64,000 nucleotides of DNA, from NCBI GenBank assembly GCA_916610825.1, contig OU744449.1:15884415-15948414 (forward strand), in the 5' to 3' direction. The stretch's first letter is position 1, and each line of letters starts with the position of its first letter. Below the pieces are notes generated by a model. The model was not told the origin of the DNA. It did not search any database and saw only the letters and a program-made list of their open reading frames with translations. The DNA is from Haliclystus octoradiatus. Lineage: Eukaryota > Cnidaria > Staurozoa > Stauromedusae > Haliclystidae. The position numbers and the translations under genes are program-made. Positions 22,242-54,635 of the stretch are shown here, in pieces.

Positions 22242-23155
22242 ATGAACGTCATCATTTCCTCTAATTTTGACAATCGACTGTCGATGTTGTTGTTGTCGCT
22301 GGTACAGTTAGAACTCTCACAGTTCGCCAAGGTCCGAGTGTTGAAGCTGGTACAGTTAGAACTCTCACAGTTAGCCACAGTCCGAACAGCAGTGTGCTTT
22401 TGTTGTTGTCTTTGTGAATCTATGCGCCGATGGGAGTCCAACTCACAAGCTATGTTTACAGCTTCTTGAAAAGATTTTGGTCGCGCTTGACATACTCCCC
22501 AACGTAAGTCTTGGTCATTTAGGCTATCCAGAAACGCATCCTTAGCAATTATTTCTCTTGACTCACTTGGCATTGACGGATAGGAGAGTCTAGTTAATCT
22601 CTGTATTGCATGTGCCAATTCAGGTAAGGTTTCATTGCTCAGTCTTGTTTTGTTTCTCAGTTCAGATCTGTGTAATTCCACACGCTGTTCAGTGCCGTAG
22701 CGGGTCGAAAGGGCTAAACAAAGCTTTTCAAAGTCGATTCGGTCGGCGCTTTCAAGATCTGATAAAATTGAGCTAGCATCACCAGTCAAACTAACTGCCA
22801 GGTGACTTGCTCTTTCTTCGTCTCCCCAACAATTTAGCTTTGATACCATATCAAACTGAACCTTGTAGTCCTCCCATGATTGTTTGCCGTTGAAAGTTGG
22901 AGGTCGCACTATTGGTTTGTTGGGCCTTTTGACTTGTTGCTGATGTACCGTAGGTTGTTGATAGTTGACCCTACTAGTCTGTGGAGTTGATGTAATTAAC
23001 GGCTCGTTCATCATTTGCGTTGATAAAGCCAATGACAAGTTTTCGATTTGTTTCTCTAGTTTCAACATTCGACCGGCAATTTCATTGTCCATCTGAGCTT
23101 CATTATTTCCCTTGCCAAACGTGGCATCGATTTCTTGCACTGTAAATGTAGCCAT
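22070..23155 (-). CDS. Gypsy A gag
   Basis: 361 residues from the first ATG after the primer site. The N-terminal third is polar. A retrotransposon-gag capsid-like region follows (residues about 90-230, with F-N-G-K-Q-S-W-E-D-Y and L-S-N-E-T-L-P-E-L-A). One CCHC zinc knuckle (C-W-T-C-G-D-V-G-H...C) lies near residue 325. It forms the particle and binds RNA. The end overlaps pol in the -1 frame. Confidence 0.93.
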   Translation of the reverse strand: MATFTVQEIDATFGKGNNEAQMDNEIAGRMLKLEKQIENLSLALSTQMMNEPLITSTPQTSRVNYQQPTVHQQQVKRPNKPIVRPPTFNGKQSWEDYKVQFDMVSKLNCWGDEERASHLAVSLTGDASSILSDLESADRIDFEKLCLALSTRYGTEQRVELHRSELRNKTRLSNETLPELAHAIQRLTRLSYPSMPSESREIIAKDAFLDSLNDQDLRWGVCQARPKSFQEAVNIACELDSHRRIDSQRQQQKHTAVRTVANCESSNCTSFNTRTLANCESSNCTSDNNNIDSRLSKLEEMMTFMCNQAKARSYRGIPGKCWTCGDVGHMSRSCPQKTTNEKYGAISGADNKTSGNAPQPN

Positions 23156-23202
23156 CGTGTTCGTAATATAAAGTTTAAATTAATCCCGCTTCTGTCACCA
23201 GT

Positions 23203-23374
23203 TGTAACGAGCCACGATTTCGTATATAAAATAGTTATCGAGACGAAATAAGAAGACAACCGTTTCGAGTGTAAATCACGCTCAAATCAATCTATTTCAT
23301 CATTCTAAGTACATGCTAAAAAGGGGATCCCATTACGCAACAATTATACACTTAATAAGACGTCATTCTCTACA
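23203..23374 (-). repeat. 5' LTR of gypsy A
   Basis: 172 bp; two mismatches to the 3' LTR (about 98.8% identity by eye), so the insertion is fairly recent. Confidence 0.93.
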
Positions 23375-23580
23375 ATATCTATTGTAAATAAATTACCCAA
23401 AAAAAAAATTGTGATACGTATAGTTGAATGTATATAATGGTATAAAAGAAAGAAGTTAACAAAACATTTTAAATATGTACAGAACGAAATAAGAATTATT
23501 GATTTACATTTGTTTAATTTTTATAACTTTCCCGTTAACGGAGTCATAGGTAATGTGGAGATCTTTATCGAAACTCAGCA

Positions 23581-23820
23581 CAGCTTCTATGAAAATGTTC
23601 TCGTTGACAGATGTGTCATAGTCGACGAGTTTAAGTAGTATTCCTACTTCATTGTGAGAACAAGAAAAATTATAAGTGACAAGAAAAAATTCCTATGACA
23701 CAGCTTCTATGAAAATATTCTCGTTGACAGATGTGTCATAGTCGACGAGTTTAAGTAGTATTCCTACTTCATTGTGAGAACAAGAAAAATTATAGCGACA
23801 AGAAAAAATTCCTATGACAC
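23581..23820. repeat. 120-bp tandem duplication (satellite block 1)
   Basis: Two near-identical units start at 23581 and 23701 (CAGCTTCTATGAAAA...). Each ends in a GACAAGAAAAAATTCCTATGACAC-like segment that is shared with the next blocks. Confidence 0.9.
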
Positions 23821-24339
23821 CGCAAAGTTCAGCATAGACATGGTTTAAATCCAGCGACATGTGACGTAAATTTATGCGAGAATCAATATTAGTGACTCTG
23901 TCAATGACGTAATTATATGCAGGCATCAGCACATTTCAGTGACAAGAAAAATTATAGTGGCAAGAAAAAATTCCTATGACACCGCAAAGTTCAGCATAGA
24001 CATGGTTTAAATCCAGCGACATGTGACGTAAATTTATGCGAGAATCAATATTAGTGACTTTGTCAATGACGTAATTATATGCAGGCATCAGCACATTTCA
24101 ATGACAAGAAAAATTATAGTGACAAGAAAAAATTCCTATGACACCGCAAAGTTCAGCATAGACATGGTTTAAATCCAGCGACATGTGACGTAAATTTATG
24201 CGAGAATCAATATTAGTGACTTTGGTGCTTTAACTCCAGCGACGACGTGACGTATATTCAATGACGTAATTATATGCAGGCATCAGCACATTTCAGTGAC
24301 AAGAAAAATTATAGTGACAACAAAAAATTCCTATGACAC
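23821..24339. repeat. 162-bp tandem repeat, three copies (satellite block 2)
   Basis: Units start at 23821, 23983 and 24145 with CGCAAAGTTCAGCATAG. The third diverges near its end, with an insertion. Each ends in the same AATTCCTATGACAC segment as block 1. Confidence 0.9.
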
Positions 24340-24513
24340 CGCTGAATTTCCAGTAAGTGCGATTAGAAAGCTACTCGCAGGGCTCGCAGCAAAAATTATA
24401 GTGACAACAAAAAATTCCTATGACACCGCTGAATTTCCAGTAAGTGCGATTAGAAAGCTACTCGCAGGGCTTGCAGCAACAACAGTAGACAGTCGCCGTT
24501 CAATATCAACGTT
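24340..24513. repeat. 87-bp tandem duplication (satellite block 3)
   Basis: Units start at 24340 and 24427 (CGCTGAATTTCCAGTAAG...). Again they join through the AATTCCTATGACAC segment. The open frame across them is a repeat artefact. Confidence 0.88.
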
Positions 24514-25322
24514 TTTTCAAATGACTGTCTCTAACATATAAATTGCACAATTGCAATAAATTCAATAGACCTATTGTTTTTACTACAGAAATGAGGCAAT
24601 TGGTTTTTAATGAAGTTCTTAGGGTTTTAGTCAAAGGGATAACAATTTTTCATTCAAATTGAAAGGTTCTACTATTTACGCCTCAGGGCGTGTCTTCTTT
24701 ATTAACATTAAAATCAAGAGTAAACTACAAAGATTTCTATCTAATTTTCAGAATAGCTATAGTTTGACAGCTATCTATTTATCAAGTATTATTGTATCAA
24801 ATTTGAACAATCTCACCAATCCTTAGGATATATCAATCGATTTCAAATTCCAGTTATTCGTTGTTCTTTCAAACGGATCTAAATTGAAATTGATTGCCAG
24901 TTGTTCTCCGGTCGTCGTGACCACTTGTTCTTACGAATGAGGACTGTATTTATAATATATGTGTTATTTAAACTCAAAAGATCAAGTATTGGATGAACCA
25001 CACAATGAACACAACCAATCTTACTTTACTTTCTTTCTAATGAGGAGTTAGCTCAACACTCCACAAAACTACCGCATAACTAACTAATTCAAAATGATTA
25101 CAGGATATATATATATAGGTTACAAGACGTCATAAAATAATTAAGAACATATTGCATAAATTATGCATTACTATTATAAATCAAAAAGAGGCTATAAACT
25201 ATTCAACTAAAGTATAACTTCAACTGTAAGAATATAATAACAGAATAATAAGGATTTCCGCCAGAACAAGAATAAAAAATTAAAAAATATTATCAATTAT
25301 AAACGTTGCCATAGATTTGACA
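24514..25322. other. Non-coding, downstream of GLB1
   Basis: Contains the GLB1 3' UTR on the minus strand, but I could not place a polyadenylation signal with confidence. No other gene seen. Confidence 0.5.
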
Positions 25323-46000
<20,678 letters not shown>

Positions 46001-46685
46001 CTGAAACAACACAACAAACATGTTTCACAATTTAAGACTGTGAAATGAGAATAAGACAAGTAGGCCATACGTAGAGCTAGTTTGACAAATGCTGCAATTT
46101 AGATGATCCACCTCATCAACACATCAATGAGAAAAGATATTGAAATATGTCAAACTTCATCATCATCATCATTTTTATTTATTTTAACTTGTATTCTATT
46201 GCTCAGCATAAATAAAAAAAATTAACATTACAAATCACGATATCTGTTTTTTTGCATCGCCGCACACATGCTTGAAGAAATTTTTACTAAAAGTTGTTCA
46301 GGTTCATTCCTAAAAACATGATAGCCATGGATCAGATTGCGTCCTCATAAACTAAGAACTGCCAACTGCATTAAACATCAAAAGAAAAAATTAAAATTAA
46401 AAACTTTTGACTTTAGAAACTTAGATCAAGCATCTCTGTATTTGGATAACAAATTGTATAAAAATATATCTCTACAACAGGAGTGGCATCATGATTCATG
46501 ATTTCCCTGACAAGGGGGTTAACTCCCCTGATGAAGGGGCTAAAAATCTTCCCGTGACCCCGTGGAGGGCAGTCGTGTTTTTTTGAGCGCGCAAAACACT
46601 GAAGATTTATCTCTATAATTTGAATAATTTCTAATAAAATGATTTCAATTTAAGTTATTTAATATTAGTTATTACTATAATTGAA
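46001..46685. other. GLB1 upstream intron and probable 5' end of element E
   Basis: No exon recognised. A CATCATCAT run lies near 46160; GGGG/CCCC-rich sequence at 46500-46570 may be the 5' UTR of the non-LTR element. Confidence 0.4.
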
Positions 46686-47541
46686 ATGTCTACAATGACA
46701 CGAGGGAAAACATCAACAAAAACAACACATCTGCCAGCTAACAAAGATGATACAGCAAAAGGTTCACCCGCACTGACGAAATCAGCTTTGATGGACGCAT
46801 TGCAATCCATTGAATTCAGATCAACTCTTGAGAACATTGTGAAGACTGCAACTGAATCAATATACAAAGAAATGGAGGAATTGAAAGAGCACAGCAACAG
46901 TCAAGCAGAGCTTATACATCAATGAGAGGAAAGGCAGTGCAGACAAGATCAAGAAATCAGACGACTACAAGTACAAATACAAATTGCAGCAAATACAAAA
47001 GAAAAAAGTGGCAAATTAACTAACCTTAGGCTGGACGGCCTAGATGAAAGTAAAGACCCTGATGAAGCGATAATTTCTATGGCAAAAGATACGCTAAAGG
47101 TTGCTTTAAAACCGTCTGATTTTTCTGCAAGGAGATCAAACCCTCGTGGTTCTCATGGACAGAAAACGCCATGTTTACCTAGCCCCGATAACATGGATAA
47201 ACAACAACCACCAACAACAGTTCTAATCAACTTCAACAACATTTGGATTCGCCGGCAAATATACATGTCAAGAAAGCTTTTAAAAGACACTGGCCTGTAC
47301 ATTTCTGAAGACCTTCCACCTGCGACTGCTAAATTGTTTTATGAATGCCGCATTCTGAAGAGGAAGAAAAAATTGAAAACACGTGGACGAAAGATTTATT
47401 GGTTTATGTCAAAACAAATGAGGGGACTACCGTGGAAATTGCAAATGAATGGAATTTGGAGGATTTTGCATAAGTTTACGATGAGTTTTATTTATCTATC
47501 TTGTTTTAATTTTGTATATTATTTTGCTTTTAATTTAACTT
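46686..47541 (+). pseudogene. Non-LTR E ORF1
   Basis: Starts M-S-T-M-T-R-G-K with a basic, then helical coiled-coil-like region (E-M-E-E-L-K-E-H). One in-frame TGA lies at 46923-46925, and a frameshift near 47140 changes the frame. The later part reads I-R-R-Q-I-Y-M-S-R-K-L-L-K and Y-I-S-E-D-L-P-P, as in the RNA-binding C-terminal domain of LINE ORF1 proteins. Confidence 0.75.
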
Positions 47542-47544
47542 TTA

Positions 47545-48416
47545 GGCCTGGGTTATATGGACGCACCGAACTCAATTCGAATTAGGTGCGACACCGAATT
47601 GCATTAAATTCGCATTTGGGGTTATACAGACGAACCGAATGTCGACGATCTTTAAAAACTGGCCAAAATGTCACGTGATAGGAAGTAGTTTTCTTGGAAT
47701 TATACCGCATGGTTTGAAACCAGAGTGTTTTGTTTGCATTATTTTTCATTTTCAGCGATTTTTCCGCTCTATTTTGCCTATCTATAGTTTGAAACTTGTA
47801 TGAACTAGTAATCTCACAGGTTTTCAAGCATTTTTATAGGAGACAGTTTTTGTTCTATCAAGGCATAGTACTCAGAGCAAATTAAATGCAAATTTTCATT
47901 ATAATAACATATGATAAAAGCGACCCCAATTCTAGTGCTGATGCATTGTGATTGACTAAAATAAAACGTTTTTAAAATGTTTTAAATCATGATTTTGGAA
48001 AACATCAGCTTCAATGTCAGCCATCTTTCAATCATATAAACAAGTCACCATAACAACATCCCAAAAGCGATGTTCTTTCTATCGCATTGCCATGGAAACA
48101 TCCTTTAAAATAATTTATGATTTGCACATCCCCCGGTTTATTGCCATATAAGGTTGATATAGGAGCTCAGTCACGGCACCGTGAGTCGAATGTATTTAGT
48201 TCGGTGCGATGATAGCTCGCTCGTATAACGCGATGAATTTAATTCATGGAGAAGAGCTCCGCACGTCAAGCCTTGACGTGCGGAGCTAGCTTGACGCATT
48301 TAATGTTTTTTGAGGAATGTTGATGAACCGAATGATGTTATACGAAGCGCGCTATCATGAGATTTAATTCGAATGAATGAATCAATTGAGTCCGGTGCGT
48401 CCATATAACCCAGGCC
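47545..48416. mobile_element. PIF/Harbinger-type non-autonomous element, copy 2
   Basis: 872 bp, the reverse complement of 2417-3289 with only scattered differences. Ends are GGCCTGGGTTATATGGACGC; the 3-bp duplication is TTA (47542-47544, 48417-48419). The 31-nt palindrome is perfectly kept at 48256-48286. Confidence 0.85.
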
Positions 48417-48531
48417 TTAGACTTTGTTCCCATTTCGAAACCCAACAATCATGTATTTTGCAATTCCACATTTTCACAATCCAAATTAATTCTTTCTTTC
48501 AATGTTGTAAACAATCTTTTGACAATGAACA

Positions 48532-49424
48532 ATGAACGTGACAGACTGTTATGACCTTGATAAACAAAGCGACAATGCGGATACCATAAATAGATTAGGC
48601 CATGTCGACCCTATTAATGTAAATCACAATTCAATGTCGTTGGCGTCTCAAAATGTCAGAAGCCTTTTTAAAAACCATGAATCTTTATCTGATTTGCTTG
48701 TAATCACTGACATCAAACTTATTGCTTTACAAGAAGTATGGCAGAATTCATCCATTCAAATTCCCATTTTTGATTTGATTATAAATGAGAGATTAAGTAA
48801 GAGAGGAGGTGGTGTTGCTATCGCTATACATCAATCCATTTCATTCTCTGTTTGTGAAGACCTGTCAATCATGTCTGATGACATTGAACTAATAGCTGTC
48901 GAGACTCAACAATTTTATTTTTTCTCTATTTATATTCCTCCGAAATCAACATTCAACAATGATCTCCTTCATCTTAACACAACATTATTCCAGCTTAAAA
49001 AGAAAACCGTATTTTTAGCTGGAGATTTCAACGTAGATATGCTTTCAACCTCATCAAAATCTGCACTATTGATTGACTTTATGCTTGATTCCAAACTATC
49101 TCCACTTATCATTGAACCAACTCGCATTACTACCAAAACATGTACATTAATTGATAATATATTTACCAACTTCAAAGGATCAATAAGCTCTGGAATTTTA
49201 ATTACTGAAATCTCTGATGATTTAGCACCTTATGCATCTTTAATAAATAACTTTCAAAAACAATCTTCAACAGTCACTTATCGGAATATGTCACCTCAAA
49301 ATATGATTCATTTTGAGAATCTTCTTTCTGAGCAAAATTGGTTCTTACCATCTGAACCTGCTCAAGCTTTTCATTGTTTTGAGCAAACCATTAAACAACA
49401 TTTGAATGATTCATGTCCCATAAT
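48532..49424 (+). pseudogene. Non-LTR E ORF2, endonuclease part
   Basis: AP-endonuclease motifs are seen in order: S-Q-N-V-R-S-L, L-Q-E-V-W, A-G-D-F-N-V-D, L-I-D-N-I-F. At the end, I-S-D-D-L replaces the catalytic S-D-H (codon 49219-49221), so nicking activity is probably lost. The hAT interrupts the frame at 49425. Confidence 0.85.
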
Positions 49425-51398
49425 CAGGCGCGGATCCAGAGGGGTGCAAGTATGGCAAATGACACCCCTAAATTTTTTAGTGAAATTTTAAGATGACGTC
49501 ATTATATATAGCGTCATCGTTTCGTTCTTCTGAATAAATATATTTTTATATTTTTATCAAACTTATCTTTCCTTTTTATCTTGTTTCGATCATTTTCAAG
49601 TATAAATTCTCAATATTTAATTTTCGTATTTATTTTGTAATAAATTATTGTAGATGATCGTAATGATCGCATTCGTATTGAATTTCGTTCAGAGTTATGA
49701 TTTCTACAGTAGTTGTATTAGATTACGTAATATACTGACGTGATTCAAGCGGTGTTGCGGTATGCTGCGGCAGTAGAAAAGATCCACAACAACGTCACGA
49801 TTACAGTTTTGCGGTCGTAGAAAATCTATTGTTTATCATTCTGTCTATTGTTTCTGTTTCTCATCTTTTTAACAATTGACATACTCGTTGCCAGCGTGTT
49901 GCCAAGGAAAGAACAGGACTGCCATACTCATCCGGGAGCTATTTTGACCGCCTATCCCACTTCTTTTGTTCGTTCGAGTCACCGATTGGCGAATTGGTGG
50001 AAAAAATAACAATTGACACCCCCACGTGATAATTTTGACACACTAAATTTGAGGAATATTTTGCCTGTACGTCAAGGTCGTAATTTTTAAAATATGTTCG
50101 CAAAGCTGTTCGCAGAAGTTGCACGCCTTGATATCTGATTGGATAAATTCAAAGCAGCTTCACATGCAACTTCACGTGGCGCTTCTTTTAGCTAAATAGT
50201 TCTGCAGTTTTATTTAACGGTCTTTGTCTCGTGTGACTATCAGCGTGGAAGCATCAGAACAAATCATATCAACTCTACAAACCATGTTCATTTCAATGGC
50301 CATGAAGAAAGATTTTATTTATTTTATGAAAGCTTTCCTCAAATTATTACGAATTGATTGCCATTAATCATCAACGAGATATTTTTGAAAGATGGATTTG
50401 GAAAGCCGATGGATCCACTTGCAGAAATATGTGCAAGAATTATATATGGAATTGTACAAACTTGTAGATAACTTGGAGAATGCAATGTGTAAGTACCTCT
50501 GTTATATTAATATTGTTTATATACTCGTTCATATATGTCGCTTTTCAACCTGAACTCAAATGTGTCAAATTTTCCAAGGTCAACAGAAGATAAATAAATC
50601 TGAACCTTGCAACCATAGTACAGAGAGCTAAGTCAGATGAACCATTACAAACCCTCATTTATGTTTGAAATAAATGTAATTGTAGTTTTTATTTGATTTG
50701 ATTTAATTTAATTTTCTAAGAATGAAATTCAAAATGAGTGTCTAAGTGTTCATAGAGCAATCAGCATGTCCCTATTTATATCTCTAGAAATTGATTTAAA
50801 TATAGCCCGACATCAAAATTAGTTTACCTAAAGTAGAAAGCAAAACAAGCCGGCCCCGCTGTTGACATAAAAAACGGGGGCAGTACGGGAAGCGCGATAC
50901 TACAACTTTGAATCTAATATAATACTGTAATGGGTTTAGATTTTTGCTTAGAAAAATATTGTGGTTCTATATACCTTGCAAAAGTTGTTCCTGAAATAGA
51001 ATATGAATTTAGCCTTGTCACCAATTTGAGGGATATTATACTAAACCCCTTTAATACGTGTACGTATTCATAGTAGGCCTAAGTTCATATAAATATTCCT
51101 TAATTGTGGATTGCCATTTTTCAATATTGCAGATTGTACCTGAATTGTACAGTGGAGATTGAAGACTAGTTCTTGGTGAAGAGAAATTCGATAAAATTAT
51201 ATAAATTTATTGCAAGATAGCCATTCCAATGTAACATTTATTGTAATTGTATGTTTATCATTATGTGATTCTTTGACTGACTCAAATCTTCTCGCTCAAT
51301 CTTTCTTTGGTATACAAAATGGGCGTGGTCAAAAATGGGTGTGGCAAGTGACGTAATTAATTTTGACCCCCATAAAATAATTCCTGGATCCGCGCCTG
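49425..51398. mobile_element. hAT-type non-autonomous element 1
   Basis: 1974 bp with perfect 15-bp inverted ends CAGGCGCGGATCCAG and a perfect 8-bp target duplication CCCATAAT (49417-49424, 51399-51406). It contains AACAATTGACA motifs (49871 and 50009 regions) like those in the hAT at 30093. No transposase ORF. Removing it would rejoin ORF2 in frame. Confidence 0.92.
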
Positions 51399-51406
51399 CC
51401 CATAAT

Positions 51407-53392
51407 CACCACTAAACTGAATAAGAAACATCATAAGATTCAGCCTTGGATAACAAAGGGATTGCTAATTTCAAGACACACAAAAAAGAAATTATTCAAA
51501 AAATTTATTACCTGCAAAACCCAGTATTCTAAGATTAAACACTGTAACTATGCTAAAATTTATCAAAAGCTGATCAGAAAAGCAAAAATAAATTACTGAG
51601 ATCATTTTTATGAAGCATCAAAGCAGAATCTACGACAGTTGTGGAAAGTAACTAATCAGTTGCTTGGCCATGTTAAAAAATGTAATCGGTTTCCTCCTTA
51701 CTTCTCTGTTTCTGGAAGAAAAATTCTAGACAAAAGTACAATTGAAAATAATTTGAACTTTTTTTTTGCAAATGTTGGTCCTCAACTAGAGCAAAATTTT
51801 TCATTTTCGACAAACTTTTCAAAGACCTCCCAGAAAATTTGAGCAATAAGTTCAAATTCAATCATGTTTCTTCTTTTTCAGTCAAGAAAATTATTTCAAA
51901 TTTAAAAAACAAATCAAGCACTAGTTTTGATGGAATCTCTAACAAATGTTTGAAATTGGTCAAAGAGCCTTTGATTTCATCTCTCACCTACCTTATAAAT
52001 ATTTCACTGCAATCTGGTTACATACCTGACACTTTCAAATGTGCTAAAATATTACCACTTTTCAAGTCTGGTGATCCACATTTTTTTTCAAACTATCGTC
52101 CTATCTCTTTGTTCCCAACAATTTCCAAGATTTTTGAATGTGTTGTTTACAACCAGCTATACAGTTATTTTGAAGAATCAACTTTTGAAGATTTCTTCTC
52201 AATTTTTCAGTTTGGTTTTAGAAAGCATCATAGTACTACAGATTGCATTCTCAATTTTTTAAACAACAAATTTAGCAACTCTGACAAAAAATACTACATC
52301 GGTTTGTTTCTTGATTTGCAAAAAGCATTTGATACTGTTTCTCATAAAATTCTACTTTCTAAACTAGCACATTATGGTTTGTCGCATATTGAACTAAACT
52401 GGTTCCAACAGTACCTAACCAATCGAACTCAAATTTTGTCCTTCAATGACGATCTATCTTCACCTCAATCGATCAGCTGTGGAGTCCCCCAGGGAAGCAT
52501 TTTGGGTCCACTCCTATTCCTTTTATACTTAAATGATCTTCCAACCTGTACAAAATTCGATGTAAACCTATTCGCTGATGATACACTCGAAACTTCTTGT
52601 AATCTAGAATTGAAAAATGTTTCTGATTGGTTTGATGCAAATCATTTAACTCTAAATCCAAATAAATCAAATTATATCTTCTTTGGAAATCAAAAACCAA
52701 AAAATGTTGAAGTATATCTTAAAAATCATAAAATACAATGTTGTGGCTCTGATTGCCCCACAAAATCAATAAAATTCTTAGGTGTCATGATTGATAATAA
52801 ATTAAATTGGACTCATATAAAATATGTAAGAAGCAAAATCCTTAAAAATATATATTCTTTAATCCGTGTACGAAAATTTCTATCAATAAATCATAAATTA
52901 CAAATTTATAATACAATGGTTAAACCACATTTTGAAGATGCAATTGCTATTTGGGGACATAGTTCCGCTACAAAACATCTTAATACACTACATAAGAAAT
53001 GTATTAGAACAATAGTTAATGTGAAACCACGCTTTCACGCTGAGCCTCTTTGTAAGAAACTAGGAATTCTTCAATTTCATGATCTGCATCTTTCAAAAAT
53101 GTTTTCTGTACTCCATTCTGTGATTGTTTCAAAAGCACCTCTTTCTGTTTTAAATATGTTCATCTTTCACCGATTCCATTGTAGGAAAGAAAACATCTTT
53201 GCTGTGCCTTTCGCAAAAAACTCCAGTTTACAAACCTACCCGGCATACAAATTTCCTCATTCATGGAATAATTTCAAATTTGATTTTAACATAAATACAT
53301 CACCCCATCGATTCTCTATTAATTTTAAAAGCTCATTAATTAGCAAATACTATGACACTTGTACTATTACTGACTGCTACATTTGCAACTAA
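51407..53392 (+). pseudogene. Non-LTR E ORF2, reverse transcriptase part
   Basis: Linker (P-W-I-T-K-G-L), then TGA at 51597-51599, then a 1-nt frameshift near 51840. After it, 517 residues are open (51839-53392). The RT shows Y-R-P-I-S-L, F-L-D-L-Q-K-A-F-D, G-V-P-Q-G-S-I-L-G-P and L-F-A-D-D-T, then a thumb and C-terminal domain. The catalytic pair is kept, but the full protein cannot be made. Confidence 0.9.
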
Positions 53393-53765
53393 CAATCAAA
53401 TAATCTTTTCTTGCTGTACTCTACCTATCTTATATCCGTGTCATGTCAACTTCTGTTTTATTTAATGTTTCAATTGTACTTGTTATTAATTATTCAGATT
53501 CAACTTCTGCATGTTAATATTTAATTTGTAAATAAACACTTCGATATACCACATTAATTTTTCTATAAATATATAAGGTCTCCCAAACAAACAAGTTTCT
53601 AGAGCTTACGGGATGACCCGATCATGTATCATTTTTCACATTTTGACCCAAAACTTGTACGTTACGTATTTTATATTTTTCCTTAAATGTTATTTTGTTC
53701 AAAATAAATATCTATCTATTTATATAAAAATATTTGAAAAAGTACCAAAAATTTCCCCGGCAGTC

Positions 53766-53869
53766 TGTTATGTTAGACGAGACATATAACGAATGAATAC
53801 ATAGTGATAATACAGATATATATATATAGTATTATATGGAGTCTAGGTACTAGTTACCAAACTCTAACA
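53766..53869 (-). repeat. 3' LTR of gypsy C (internally deleted)
   Basis: 104 bp. Matches the outer parts of the 162-bp 5' LTR but lacks about 58 bp between GTCTCGTCT and AACATAACA. Confidence 0.8.
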
Positions 53870-54004
53870 TCTCCCTTTCGAGTTACAAACTAATAATAAT
53901 ATTGTTGTTACTTACTAATTACGTCTACACGTTATGAATAAAGGTTATAATATCAAAAGTTATAATTCAAATTAATTATCGATAACAAGATGTGTGTCTC
54001 TAAC

Positions 54005-54635
54005 TCAGTGTGATACAAAATCATTAAAACGACTTGGGCAAGTTATTGTTCGACCTGAACGAGTCACAGTTCTGGGTTCACTAGGAACATGTACCATGGA
54101 AGTAGGAGGAGTCGGGTCAACAGAAACAGAAGGAGGGACTGGTACTGGGTCCGTAAGCTTGATTTTATAAGCGCGGTGTGGCAAAACCTCAACAATCTTA
54201 TCACGTAATGACCATTCTTTGTTTCTATGATGCTGGACAACAACACATGAGTTGACTGTAAGTGCTGGTAATCGCTTACTGCGAACATTATAGCGTGCTG
54301 CTTGTGCAGGATATGTAGGATCAGCTAAATGCGGTTCTTGAGCAACAATGCGATTTTGGGCAGATTTATAAGCATTAGGATGGATAGGCAGTGTATCGCG
54401 TAGTTTTCGTCCGAATAAAATTTCTGCTGGTGACAATCCATCTGCTAAAGGTGTATTTCTAAAAGCAAGTAATCCTTTACGGCATTGTTCAACATCACCG
54501 ATACATTTTTTGTTATGGCTTCAACTGCTTTAACTGCAGCTTCAGCCTTGCCATACGATTGGGGGTGACGAGGACTCGATGGATTCCATTTGAAACCCCA
54601 AATTTGTGAAAAATCTTTAAATAATTTTGAAGAGT
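54005..54635 (-). pseudogene. Gypsy C integrase C-terminal part
   Basis: After a frameshift near 54600. Bases 54005-54436 encode S-P-A-E-I-L-F-G-R-K-L-R-D and a basic tail. The catalytic glutamate segment lies in broken sequence at about 54500-54600. Confidence 0.75.

Larger units (their letters stand above)
18018..23374 (-). mobile_element. Complete Ty3/gypsy LTR retrotransposon A
   Basis: Two 172-bp LTRs (TGTAAC...CTCTACA on plus) differ at two bases. A 4-bp target duplication ATAT flanks the element (18014-18017, 23375-23378). On the minus strand, 5' LTR, primer site TGGTGACAGAAGCGGGAT (23183-23200), gag, pol with protease-RT-RNase H-integrase, purine tract AGAAGAGGAGATAA and 3' LTR follow in order. 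Domain order RT-RNase H-integrase places it in Ty3/gypsy (Metaviridae). No env-like ORF. Only one coding defect is visible: an in-frame TAG between RNase H and integrase. Confidence 0.95.
46570..53740 (+). mobile_element. Non-LTR retrotransposon E, interrupted by two DNA elements
   Basis: ORF1 (46686-47541) and ORF2 (48532-53392) lie on the plus strand, opposite to GLB1. A PIF/Harbinger element (47545-48416) sits between the ORFs and a hAT (49425-51398) sits inside ORF2. The 3' end is a short UTR with AATAAATATC-type repeats near 53710. ORF1 and ORF2 also carry point defects, so the copy is dead. The 5' boundary is approximate. Confidence 0.85.

Noticed and set aside
18159..23155. An env-like gene in gypsy A
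   Set aside because: Integrase runs directly into the 3' LTR; there is no room or frame for one.
24296..24541. 81-codon repeat-containing frame as a gene
   Set aside because: Direct translation of the 87-bp satellite units; no homology or start context.
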